Position numbers and translations under genes: made by a program. The notes beneath the pieces are model-generated. The model was not told the DNA's origin and did not search any database. It was given only the letters and a program-made list of their open reading frames with translations. DNA of 64,000 nucleotides from positions 192,725,752 to 192,789,751 of the forward strand of contig NC_081554.1 of assembly GCF_963082655.1 (NCBI RefSeq), in the 5' to 3' direction. This DNA comes from Stomoxys calcitrans. Its lineage: Eukaryota > Arthropoda > Insecta > Diptera > Muscidae. This document shows positions 1-9,284 of this stretch, in pieces. Each line of letters starts with the position of its first letter. The first letter of the stretch is position 1.

Positions 1-796
1 TGTGTGCTTGAGTGATACACTCACACACACACACAGACAAACACTTGAACACATGTATCCTTTTTCAAGTACGAGTATATCCTGTATATCCTTGCTCTCT
101 CGCTCTACATGTTGCGGTAATTAGAGCCATTGCTTAATTGTAAGTAATTTCGATAAATTGCTCTCAAACACTGTTGTCGATATTGGGGCACGATGTTGTA
201 GGGCAAAAGGATACCATCAATTTTCCTCGATTTGATGGTAACAAATTAATGCGGATGCTACCAAAAATCATTAATGGCTATAAATTCACTCACTCTGAAT
301 GCATGTACACTCACTCTGAGTACATGATGTTCAATTTTGGGTAACATAAGAAGTTTCGGGGCGAAATTGTAAGTCAGCTCATAGCTTTGCTAGTTGCTAA
401 GAAGAGGGAATGGCTGCATGCAGTTTATGGGCTCTTAAATGTCATGTCATTGTGAAAACATTTTTTCTCCCACACATTTCTAGTGTGCGCCCCCCAAAAT
501 TTTCCTTTTATTTTCATATACGTTTTAAAATACCCCCTCTTTCCCTTCCCAAGGGCAAGGGCTTCATATTAAAATGTTAGCAGTTATTTTTTGGGGGATT
601 TCTTTAATCCTTTGCAAAATATTGCTTTCAGGTTATAGTGTACTCCAGAGCAAAAAAGAAGCACTGAGCATATTTCATGTTTAGGCAACTGGAAAATTTT
701 GCTTTACCAAAAGCGAAAAAAACATAGGTGTGTGGCAGGAGGCAATGGGGTATATGAGAATGTAACTATTTAAAAAAAGAAGGCTGAAAGAGTTAA
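1..796. other. Unclassified non-coding stretch with a short CA repeat
   Basis: No coding region or known element is recognised. A short CA-type microsatellite lies at about 22-37. The stretch is AT-rich, with homopolymer A/T runs and stop codons in all frames. Its right limit is the degenerate GC palindrome that opens the first 153-bp-unit element. Confidence 0.5.
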
Positions 797-1680
797 AATA
801 TACTAGCGGGCCGTGGCTGGGCCGAACCCTCTATATACCCTCCACCATTGATTGTTTTTATAAAGTTTTTTTGCCCGGTATCTCTTTATAGGCAAACAAA
901 GGATAATGAATAAGAATTCCAATAGCATTGGAGCGTTATCAGATTATGTACCGATTATGACCATATTTGGCAAGTTAGTTAAAGCCCGTCGAATAGTCGT
1001 TGTGCGAAATTTCAGCCAAATCAGACAAGAACTGCGCACTACAACGGCTTAAGAAGTGCAATTGGGACATCGGTTAATATGGAAATAGTATTAAAGCAAA
1101 TGTAGGGTAATGGGTGCGTATAAGTAATAATAATTATTTGTGTAATACTACTAAATATTAATTGTTTACTGTAAACGAATTGATATCACAAATTTTTCGT
1201 ATACTATTGAATAGAGTAGAGCTTACGCTTTGATTATATCAGTGAGAAGCTCATGTGTGCATAGTAGTTTAGGTCAAAAGGGGCTCTTTTTAGGATAATG
1301 TTTCTTACAGCTTATTGCCTGGGATGTACATTGGTAACTAAAGTGCCCAAATATGCCAAAAACTAACCGCTTATGACCACATTTGGCAAGTTAGTTAAAG
1401 GTCGTGGAAGAGTCGTTGTGCGAAATTTCAGCCAAATCAGACAAGAACTACGCACTACAACGGCTTAAGAAGTGCAATCAGGACATCGGTTAATATGGGA
1501 GCTATATCAGATTTTAAACCGATTCAGGCCATACTTGTACCATGTATTAGAGGTCAAAAGGAAAGTCATGGCGCAAAATTTCACCCAAATCCGATAAGAA
1601 TTGTGCCCTCTAGAGGATCAAGAATTATAATCTTGAGTTCGGTTTATATGGGAGCTACATCAACACATAATTACTTACTT
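797..1680 (-). repeat. 153-bp-unit dispersed element, reverse orientation, degenerate
   Basis: The left end shows a decayed GC palindrome (GGCTGGGCCGAACC) followed by TATACCCTCCACCATTGA, the hairpin end seen in other copies of this family. Inside, the segment 959-1083 is repeated almost exactly at 1375-1500, about 416 bp away. The tail holds two units whose TATGGGAGCTA landmarks (near 1492 and 1645) are exactly 153 bp apart. The copy stops where a LINE fragment begins at about 1684. No coding capacity is apparent. Confidence 0.7.
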
Positions 1681-1685
1681 TAATT

Positions 1686-1938
1686 GACAATGACAGAACA
1701 TTTGCTCCACTAGCCGAACGTAGAACAACGTTCCAAGCGACTAGATCTTCTGCGCTCATTCTAAAATCTCTAACACCAAGTTTCGAGGTGTCTTCCACGA
1801 CTTGATTTTTCCATCAGGCTTTTGGTCGTCCTGGTTTGCGTTTACCACCGTGTTTGCCTTCAAAAGACTTTTTTGCTGGAGCTTCTTCATCCATTCTGAC
1901 AACATGGCCTAGCCAACGCAGCCGTTGTATTTTAATAC
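1686..1938 (-). pseudogene. C-terminal fragment of a LINE (APE/RT type) polyprotein
   Basis: On the minus strand, conceptual translation gives the typical C-terminal tail of insect endonuclease/reverse-transcriptase polyproteins. It contains RLRWLGHVVRMDEEAP, then GKRKPGRPK, then WKNQVVED and SAEDLVAWN. Only about 84 codons remain and one in-frame TGA sits just after GRPKA, so this is a dead 5'-truncated fragment. The tail is known from LINEs with an APE endonuclease. The larger APE/RT pseudogene at 49.2-50.6 kb lacks this part and may belong to the same family (inference). Confidence 0.75.
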
Positions 1939-1985
1939 GAGTAAGTATGCTATCGTCGTCATACCATATACCGAAACATATATCG

Positions 1986-2990
1986 GCTTATATGGGAGCT
2001 ATATGGTAGATGTTCATGAAATGCACAGGGAAGTCAGCGAACATAAGCGAAATTTGTGGCTGAGACACTTGGAGCGATGTAACTTAGGTACCGGTTTAAC
2101 CAGTGGTCTACTGTTGAGTCACTCTCGAACCACCGTAGAGGGGATGATAGGACCTCAGTTACTCTTGGCGACGTAACTGTGACCGGTCCGAAGAGATGGT
2201 CCAGGTTGTTTAAGCGTTAATTAATTGTACATCTCTGAGTCAAAGGGCTGGTAGGAAAGCCATTCGTCGTATCGTTGGTGTCCGAGCTGAAGGACAGCTA
2301 TCACAATTTACCGTGGACAAAGTTACGAACGTCATCCTTGGCATACCTGTTCCTCAATGGGAGGTTGAGTGGCAAATTTGCAATCCGTGGTGTAAAGTAA
2401 TCCAAGGCTTTGGGCCCCGACGAAATCTATGCACTGATGCTGAAGAATCTGGATCTACCTGGAGTCGAGTACCTTACAACTGTCCTCAAACCGTCTTTCA
2501 ACACTCTTACATTACCCGATGTCTGGAAGATGGGCAGAGTGATCCGGCTACTGAAACCTGGAAAGGACCCCAGTAAGGGGGAGACATACAGACCGATCTC
2601 TCTTCTCTCCCCAGCAGTAGCAAAGACGCTTGAGGCACTACTCCTCCCGAGCCTGAATGGAGAATTTAAATTCGCTGAACATCAGCTTTGATTCCGAAGA
2701 CTGCTTAGCACAACAACTACTTTGCATGCCATCACCGCTTACATTTGCCGTGGCTTTAATCAGCCCAGGCCAGGTGATAAGATGGTCCTCATGGCACTGG
2801 ACCTCTCGAAGACATTCGACATGGTCAACCATGCCAAACTATTTGAGGATATCGCTGGGTAGCGAATTATCTGTGTGGTCGCCAGTCATTTATGGAATTT
2901 AGGGATAAGAAATTGAATTTCCATAGAGTGAAACAGGGGAGCTCCCTCAAGACGTGGTGATATCTTCGGCCCTTTTTTAAACACTACCTA
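1986..2990 (+). pseudogene. Jockey-like LINE reverse transcriptase, broken
   Basis: Reverse transcriptase relic, read in several plus-strand frames. In order: HKRNLWLRHLERCNLGTG (linker before RT, about 2040-2100); RTSVTLGDVTVTGPKRW (2148-2200); GPDEIYALMLKNLDLPGV (2410-2464), the region before RT motif 1; YRPISLLSPAVAKTLEAL (2590-2640); after an in-frame TGA at about 2689, the motif A region ALDLSKTFDMVNH (2800-2838); and after a further frameshift, NYLCGRQSFMEFRDKK and VKQGSS (2850-2945). Motif A reads SKTFD where active elements usually have KAFD, and the YADD block is missing. Several frameshifts and stops make it non-functional. These motifs are typical of Jockey/R1-type LINEs. Confidence 0.85.
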
Positions 2991-2992
2991 TC

Positions 2993-3236
2993 CTCATGGC
3001 GATCAAGTATATATATAAGGTATGATTAAGGTCTTATACATACATCAAAGGTCCCTTATCATTGAGCTTAAAAAACTTGAATCGGACTGCACTCATTGAT
3101 ATGTGGAATGTTCCTTAGTGGAATGTTCATAGGCAAAATTTACATTGCACAAGGTCTTAGACCAATATTTTGATGTGTTACAAATGGAATGATGAAGATG
3201 GTATACCCTAATCATATGGTGGACGATATAAAAATA
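2993..3236 (-). repeat. 5'-end remnant of a 153-bp-unit element split by a SINE
   Basis: The left part (GGCGATCAAG followed by TATATATA) and the right part (GTTACAAATGGAATGATGA, GGTATACCC, TATGGTGGACGATATAAAAA) match the 5' end of reverse-oriented family copies, for example at 33930-34055. A SINE fragment at 3047-3147 lies between the two parts, so the SINE inserted into the element. Confidence 0.6.
3047..3147 (+). mobile_element. SINE 3' fragment
   Basis: Matches the 3' body of the tRNA-headed SINE seen elsewhere in the window: CCTTATCATTGAGCTTAAA, CTTGAATCGGACTGCACTC, ATTGATATGTG and TAGTGGAATGTTCAT. The tRNA-like head is absent, so the copy is 5'-truncated, as is common for retroposons. 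Confidence 0.75.
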
Positions 3237-3477
3237 GGGTCAAATGAACTGCTAGGTTAGATTAGTTTTCAGTAGCTGTCTGCCATCAGACTCACTTAGA
3301 CTTTTTCGTCCATTGTGATACCGCAGGAACAGCAGAATGAAGATGCCTTCTAGTTCCTACCGTTGACTCAACCGAATCGCTTACAAATGCCCAACAACTA
3401 ATCAGGCAAGTTCTAAAAGAAATGAGAACCAACAGTGAAACTCCTTCTGACTGCCAGTGTGGGACAAACTAAATTTC
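3237..3477. other. Unclassified segment, possibly a LINE 3' tail
   Basis: Non-coding, between a repeat remnant and a SINE. It contains phrases such as CTGCCATCAGACTCACTTAG. It may be the 3' untranslated tail of a LINE like the fragment at 1986-2990, but no second copy in this window proves it. Confidence 0.3.
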
Positions 3478-3706
3478 CCCTGAACATTTCACTAAGGAAC
3501 AGGGAATACTCCTCTCATATCAATGAGTGCAGTCCGATAAAATTTTAAGCTCGGTGATAAGGGGCCTTCTTTGTATGCCGAGTCCGAATGGTGTGCCGCA
3601 AAGCGACACCATTTGCTAGAGAAGATGTAACATGGCAGAATAACTCACAAATGTAGCCAGCATTAGTAAAGCGATAACCACCGCTGAAAATTTTTCTTCT
3701 TTCATG
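3478..3706 (-). mobile_element. SINE, reverse orientation, lacking most of its head
   Basis: Reverse complement of the SINE body. It contains ATTTCACTAAGGAACAGGG, TCATATCAATGAGTGCAGTC, a divergent CGAGTCCGAATGGTGTGCCG and a trailing ACCACCGCTGAAAATTT that corresponds to the junction with the tRNA-like head. It interrupts or abuts the LINE RNase H fragment that follows. Confidence 0.75.
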
Positions 3707-3709
3707 TGT

Positions 3710-4190
3710 GACAAACACACAGCAGATGTTATCTAGTCTCCTGTCCCTTGACGTCCTCACAGCTACTGCAGAAGTCGTTGTATGCAACCTTCAGTCTGTC
3801 AGCATATTGTCTGATCAGGCAGTGAGCTGTCATGATGGGCACTATGACTGAGATGTCTAGAAGTCTGTTCTAGCCAGCGACAGCAGAGGTATACCCACAG
3901 ATTCCAGTTCCCCTGGAATGTGTAAATTAGTTCCTAGTCTCGCAAGATCGTCCGTTCTGCAATTCCTTGGAACATCTCTGTGGTCTGGGAAGCACAACAA
4001 ATTAATTTTTAAATGTTCAGAGATCTGCGACAATCGGCAGCGGTTTTTGAATACAGAAAAACGTTTTCTAGGGATTTGATAGGTCCCTGGCTGTCTGAGA
4101 AGATATTTTTGCCAATCGACGTTATGACATTATATCTAAGCCATAGGAGCTACATCGAAATCTCATCTGGTCCTATTTTGTTCAAGATCA
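3710..4190 (-). pseudogene. LINE RNase H and C-terminal zinc-knuckle fragment
   Basis: Minus-strand translation in two or three frames gives a decayed RNase H domain (NIFSDSQGPIKSLENVFLYS, about 4120-4060), then a tail HIPGELESVGIPLLSLARTD (about 3915-3855). A frameshift follows, then LDISVIVPIMTAHCLI, YADRLKVAYNDFCSSCEDV (about 3865-3735). The last part resembles the Cys-rich C-terminus of Jockey-type LINE polyproteins. In-frame stops lie after LNI and after ARTDF. Orientation is opposite to the RT fragment at 1986-2990, so they are not parts of one continuous copy. Confidence 0.7.
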
Positions 4191-4246
4191 ATAGGTGGAG
4201 GCTATATACGATTCGGTCCTGCCGAACTTAGAACGCTTTTACTTGT
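4188..4246 (+). repeat. Isolated hairpin end of the 153-bp-unit family
   Basis: Contains ATTCGGTCCTGCCGAACTTA followed by GCTTTTACTTGTTT. The palindrome is imperfect (TTCGGTCC/TGCCGAA). Only the last ~60 bp of an element is present. Confidence 0.6.
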
Positions 4247-5836
4247 TTCTTTATAAAATTAAAAACCATTCACTTCTACCCATCTCACTTCCTTAAATTG
4301 AGCTAGTTGATCCCAAAAAGCTTACACCGGTCTTTTATCCTTAATATCCATAAAATATAGAACTCAATTCACATTGACAGCATTTGCCTCAAGCATGACA
4401 GTTTCACGCCAACTCCCATCACCCAACTCCCATCACCCAACTCCCATCACCCAACTCCCCACAACAGGAAGTCTTTCAAAGCCCATTTTGACAATTTACC
4501 ACCTACTTGCGTTGAACTTATCGCACCATGAAATATGTTGCGCTAGAAGTTAATGCCAACATTTATCCGACAAGAGAAATTTCTAAAGCAGGTGTTTAAT
4601 TAAGGATTAGTTTCATCTTCCAATGACAATTGAAGCGTGTAAACAAATTGCCAAGTGATTCGAAGCAAAAGTAATTGAGATAGGAGCTTAGGCAGATACT
4701 TGCTGTTCTTTTCCCCACCTTTTTCAATGATTTTGCTCTAGATGTGGTTGTTTTGCCACAACATGTCATTCATTTGTCAATCATGGAGTTTTGAAAGGAT
4801 TTTCTGTTAAAAAAAAAGTCAGACTTATGGCAGCTTAGACGGGGATTTTGTTGGGGATGGCAATGAAAAGAGTCAGCAACCTCAAGTATGTATACCTAAG
4901 CATGCTTAAGGACTACACCAATACACACAACCAATGCTTGTTAGTTTGTCATTGACTTATTTATGTTCGCAGGGCAATTTAGGTGTTTGAGTGGGAAAAA
5001 AAACCTGTTTAAATTTTCCAATATTTATATTGATTAGTAGGCCATTAGTTTGCTGATTTAGCTGGAAAACGTCATCATGGGTCATGTTTCACAACATTCA
5101 TTTGCAATGCATGACTTCCATATATGAGTGTATAGGTCCCTGCATTTTGCCCATCATACACCTTGGAGGCAATTTTGAACTGTGCTCACTTGGCACGTGC
5201 CATAACACTTTTTCTCTTCCTCAAAATAGTCTCCCCCTCTCCCAGCTTAAGCCCGCAACCACCCTACCAATTCACTACGCCCCACAGTTATTCACACGCT
5301 CACGTATATGTAAGCCTTAACTAAGTTTTGGCATTTGTCCTAAGGCCACAATAAATATACGTGTCAATTTATCATGTGTCCTGTGAGCAATGGCCAGCGC
5401 CAAGGAACACACAATGCCCAAGGATTCGTTTGCAAAGTACTCAGAGTGTGTGTGTGTGTCTCTCTCTATGCTACCTGTAAGCCTCACTTGCTAGTGGAGT
5501 AGCTGAGTTGTACAGAGGGGAATCAAACGAAGCCCTAGCGGAGCACATCATAAAAGCCAATTGCTTGGGCAGTAAATCAGCTCATTAGGTAAACCGCCCA
5601 TAGAGATATGAAACGGGAAGATGGTCTCCATATGGAATAGTTGGTTATTGGCGTAAGCAAGACATCAAACCAAAGGATATGCAACACACACGGCCATATG
5701 ATGAGAATTAGAGCTGAAAGAGGAACCATGGAGAGGAAATGGATGATAGAAAATTTTAACTTCAAAAAACCAGAGTTGTGTCAATCAAATCGGGCTTGGG
5801 ACCAAAATGCAGGGATGGAGTCCGGGGTCCACTGTC
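4247..5836. other. Unclassified non-coding DNA with a 14-bp minisatellite
   Basis: No coding similarity is seen. At about 4410-4459 the 14-bp unit CAACTCCCATCACC is repeated about three and a half times. A short TG/TC tract lies at about 5446-5466. The rest is AT-rich and looks single-copy within this window. Confidence 0.5.
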
Positions 5837-6462
5837 AGGAGAGGAGAGGAGAGGAGAGGAGAGGAGAGGAGAGGAGAGGAGTGGAGAGGAGAGGAGAGGA
5901 GTGGAGAGGAGAGGAGAGGAGAGGAGAGGAGAGGAGAGGAGAGGAGAGGAGAGGAGAGGAGAGGAGAGGAGAGGAGAGGAGAGGAGAGGAGAGGAGAGGA
6001 GAGGAGAGGAGAGGAGAGGAGAGGAGAGGAGAGGAGAGGAGAGGAGAGGAGAGGAGAGGAGAGGAGAGGAGAGGAGAGGAGAGGAGAGGAGAGGAGAGGA
6101 GAGGAGAGGAGAGGAGAGGAGAGGAGAGGAGAGGAGAGGAGAGGAGAGGAGAGGAGAGGAGAGGAGAGGAGAGGAGAGGAGAGGAGAGGAGAGGAGAGGA
6201 GAGGAGAGGAGAGGAGAGGAGAGGAGAGGAGAGGAGAGGAGAGGAGAGGAGAGGAGAGGAGAGGAGAGGAGAGGAGAGGAGAGGAGAGGAGAGGAGAGGA
6301 GAGGAGAGGAGAGGAGAGGAGAGGAGAGGAGAGGAGAGGAGAGGAGAGGAGAGGAGAGGAGAGGAGAGGAGAGGAGAGGAGAGGAGAGGAGAGGAGAGGA
6401 GAGGAGAGGAGAGGAGAGGAGAGGAGAGGAGAGGACAGGAGAGGAGAGGAGAGGAGAGGAGA
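5837..6462. repeat. (GAGGA)n pentanucleotide array, ~125 units
   Basis: About 626 bp of nearly perfect GAGGA repeat. Only three substitutions were noticed: GTGGA variants near 5881 and 5901, and GACAGG near 6435. The plus strand is all purine except at those variants and the minus strand all pyrimidine, so it is a homopurine tract able to form triplex DNA. Because 15 bp equals three units and five codons, long open frames run through it (Arg/Gly/Glu on plus, Leu/Ser/Pro on minus). They are arithmetic by-products. Each unit contains GAGAG, the core recognised by insect GAGA factor. Confidence 0.97.
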
Positions 6463-6772
6463 TGGATGTCCGCTCGATAGAAGAGCGATAAAAGATCACG
6501 TTCGCCTTAGGTCCGAAACATCTGCTGTTTTATTTTGTTTGCCTGTGGTAACATTGAGTATACGACGATGGCGCATGCTGCATGCACTTCCAAGCCATTC
6601 ATTCATCATCTTAAGTTTCTTGGACGCGAGTGATGCTTCATTGTTTATTACAATAGAATGTCCAAAGGCCATAGCCACACTAAAACTATATTTGCACTGA
6701 TTATTAAGATATGTTGGAACCAACGTTTCCTTCGTACGCTTTTCCACGATCACCTTCATTTAAATGTATCTC
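6463..6772. other. Unclassified single-copy spacer
   Basis: About 310 bp between the GAGGA array and the double palindrome. Short open frames on both strands have no recognisable product. Confidence 0.4.
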
Positions 6773-6863
6773 ATACTGAGATCGTTCTATCTTGGAAGAT
6801 AGAACGATCTCAGTATTTTTATGGCCTTCAGACCCCCCGATAAGGGGTCTGAAGGCCATAAAA
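6773..6863. repeat. Two adjacent perfect palindromes
   Basis: First hairpin: arm 6773-6793 and arm 6796-6816 are 21-bp perfect reverse complements around GG. Second hairpin: arm 6817-6836 and arm 6844-6863 are 20-bp perfect reverse complements around a 7-base loop (CCGATAA). The right arm of the second is the beginning of the 153-bp-unit element (GGGGTCTGAAGGCCATAAAA), so the left arm is an inverted copy of the element edge. Confidence 0.95.
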
Positions 6864-7690
6864 GCTTTATTTATTACCCGATTTCGCTGAAATTTGCCAA
6901 AGTGAGTTATTTTAAGCCTCTAGACATCTGACCCAAATATGGATTAGATCGGTTCATATTTAGATATAGCTGCCATATAGACCTATCTCCCGATAAAGGT
7001 TCTGAAGGTCATAAAAGCTTTACTTTTTATCCAATTTCTCTGAAATTTGAAATTGAGCCCAGTTTTAAGCCTCTCAACATTCGACCCCAATATGGTACAG
7101 ATCGGACTATATTTAGATATAGATGCCATATAGACCGATCTCCAGATATAGGGTCTGAAGACCATAAAAGCTTTATTTGTTAAACGATTTCGCTGAAATT
7201 TGAAATAGTGGGTATTTTTGCGCCTCCCAACATAGGACCCAAATATGGTTCAGATCGGACTATATTCAGATATAGCTGCGATATTGACCTATCTGCCGAT
7301 AATGGGTTTGAAGGCCATAAAAGCTTTATTTATTACCCGATTTCGTTGAAAGTTTAAACAGTGGGTAGTTTTAGGTCTCCCGACGTCCGTCCCAAATATG
7401 GTTTGTATCGGACAATATTTAGATATAGCTTTCATACAGAGAGATCTGCCGATAAAAGGTCTGAAGCCCATAAAAGCTTTATTTTTTATCCGATTTCGCT
7501 GAAATTTGAAATTCAAAATTCAACAGTGACTTATATTTATTAGACCACTCAATGTCCGTGCCGAATTCGGGTGCATAGGTTATCCAATTTTCACCGGATT
7601 GTGGCGAAAGTGGGTTTACATATATACCCGAGGTGGTGGGTATCCAAAGTTCGGCTGGGTCGAACTTAATGCCATTTTACTTGTTCTGTG
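6844..7690 (+). repeat. 153-bp-unit dispersed element, 5'-truncated, hairpin end present
   Basis: Internal units are landmarked by GATATAGCTGCCATATAGAC or close variants near 6973, 7126, 7279 and 7432. All three gaps are exactly 153 bp. The right end reads GAGGTGGTGGGTATCC, then a palindrome (AAGTTCGGC...GTCGAACTT), then CCATTTTACTTGTT, as in the other copies. The TATACCC end is missing; the copy begins at the double palindrome. No functional coding sequence is apparent. Confidence 0.85.
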
Positions 7691-8964
7691 TTTTTTTTTG
7701 TAAAACTTTCCTTTAGCTCTTAAAAAATCATCCTTTTGTTATTTATTTCATCAAGTTTGTTCATCTTGTAGAAGTCGGTGTTGGCCACTCTGACTAATAG
7801 GATCTATTGATGGTCTCTTATCACAAGCCCTGGTTCCTTACTCTACTTTGTTTACCTTTTACTTGCCAATGGCGGTACCCAGCCCCGAATCTTCACTCCG
7901 TTCACCTAACCAAATCACTAATGCTAGTATACAGAAGATTTTTTTAATACTTTCTATCATTCGTAATAACACCACCTCTTGTTTTAATACCACCCAGGAC
8001 ACCTTAACTTTAACACGTTATTATTGCAATTATCTTGGGAACAGCAAAGAAAAGGGTGAGAAAACAAGGAAAGGGATCATGTCTTTGTTAAGCTTCATTT
8101 AATCAAAACAAAAGTGAAATCTATGCTGTCAGTGGGCGTAAGTAGCTCGATGTGTGTGTGTGTGTGGGTAATTCTCATAGTGAATCTACAACCTTGCGCT
8201 GGGAGAGTGTGTGTATGTGTGCTTGTGAAAAATTACATGTTTTAGATATTTAGGCTTAAGCAAAACGATGCCTTGAATGCTAATAAATCTCCAAGGAACA
8301 TTTTTAGCCAAGGCTTAACTAAAACACGTACACACACACACATACACATATACACGCTAGTAAGGTAAATCCTGAACATGTAGTCTTTACAAAACCCAAA
8401 GGATATGAAGTTGAAAAAAAAAACAAGAGAACCCCCCACAGAGTTTTATGCAGCACGGGCAACTAAACTTTTGACCTTCTGCATCAATTGCCGCAAAAGG
8501 CTTTGATTAATACAATAAGCATAGACCGACAATTGAGTGGCAATAAAGTTCTGTTGTATGTTGAGTTTTTCATCATCAGTGGCAGGATATTAAACGAGAT
8601 GATGAGTAGGGTTGCCACTGTTGCAATTTTGTAGCCATTCTAATAGAATGGAGAATATTTTTTAGGGCTTTGATCAGCCCTTATGCAAAATTTTGCACAA
8701 TGTCTTCTTCTATTAGCTACTTTATCGAGCACTTGACACTCGTAAGACCCTAGTCTGTTAAATTGGGGGCTTTAACGAAATTTTATTAACAGTGTGAACA
8801 CGTATAGCAAAGTCCGCAAAAATCTTAGCAGATTTCAATAAAGTCCATTAATGACATCCTTCAATTGACATTTATAGTCTACTAGCTGGACAGGACCAGC
8901 TCCGCTGCGCCTTCTCTAACTCTCTAATATCTATTTAAAGTGGGTACACTTTGCCCTGAATGTG
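7691..8964. other. Unclassified non-coding DNA with TG/CA microsatellites
   Basis: Contains a TG run at about 8150-8167 and a CA run at about 8329-8350. Open frames are short and unlike known proteins. AGCTGGACAGGACCAGCTCC near 8885 has the look of a transposon edge but could not be assigned. Confidence 0.4.
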
Positions 8965-9250
8965 GATATCGTGCTACTGTAACCCATGTCCACCTATGAC
9001 GCTAAACGCTGCGTTCGAATCCGGGCTGAACTTCGGACAAAATATAAAGCGATGGTTATCCCCTCTTAATGTTGGCGACATTTGCGAGGTACATTACCAT
9101 GCATGGTCATGTAAAAAATTCTCCCCAAAGAGATGTCGCACTACGGCACACCGTACAGACTCGGCTGTAAAAAAAGATGCCTTATCGTTGGTAAACTCAA
9201 CTTGAGTCGGAAAGCACTCAATGATGTATGAAAAGTTTGCCCCCGCTCGG
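8965..9250 (+). mobile_element. tRNA-headed SINE, diverged
   Basis: Contains the end of the head (CCACCTATGACGCTAAACGC, then GCGTTCGAATCC, the B-box-like element). The body follows: ATGTTGGCGACATTTGCGAG, CTCCCCAAAGAGATGTCGCA, ACAGACTCGGCTGTAAAAAA, and a degraded CTCAACTTGAGTCGG region. The A-box part is decayed. Confidence 0.75.
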
Positions 9251-9284
9251 TTCCTAGGCAAATTTTTACTCACAACCAAATGTC

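Noticed and set aside
5641..6700. Long open frames (up to 297 codons) of Arg/Gly/Glu or Leu/Ser/Pro
   Set aside because: They are translations of the GAGGA array. Three units make 15 bp, so any frame without a stop stays open. There is no unique flanking protein sequence.
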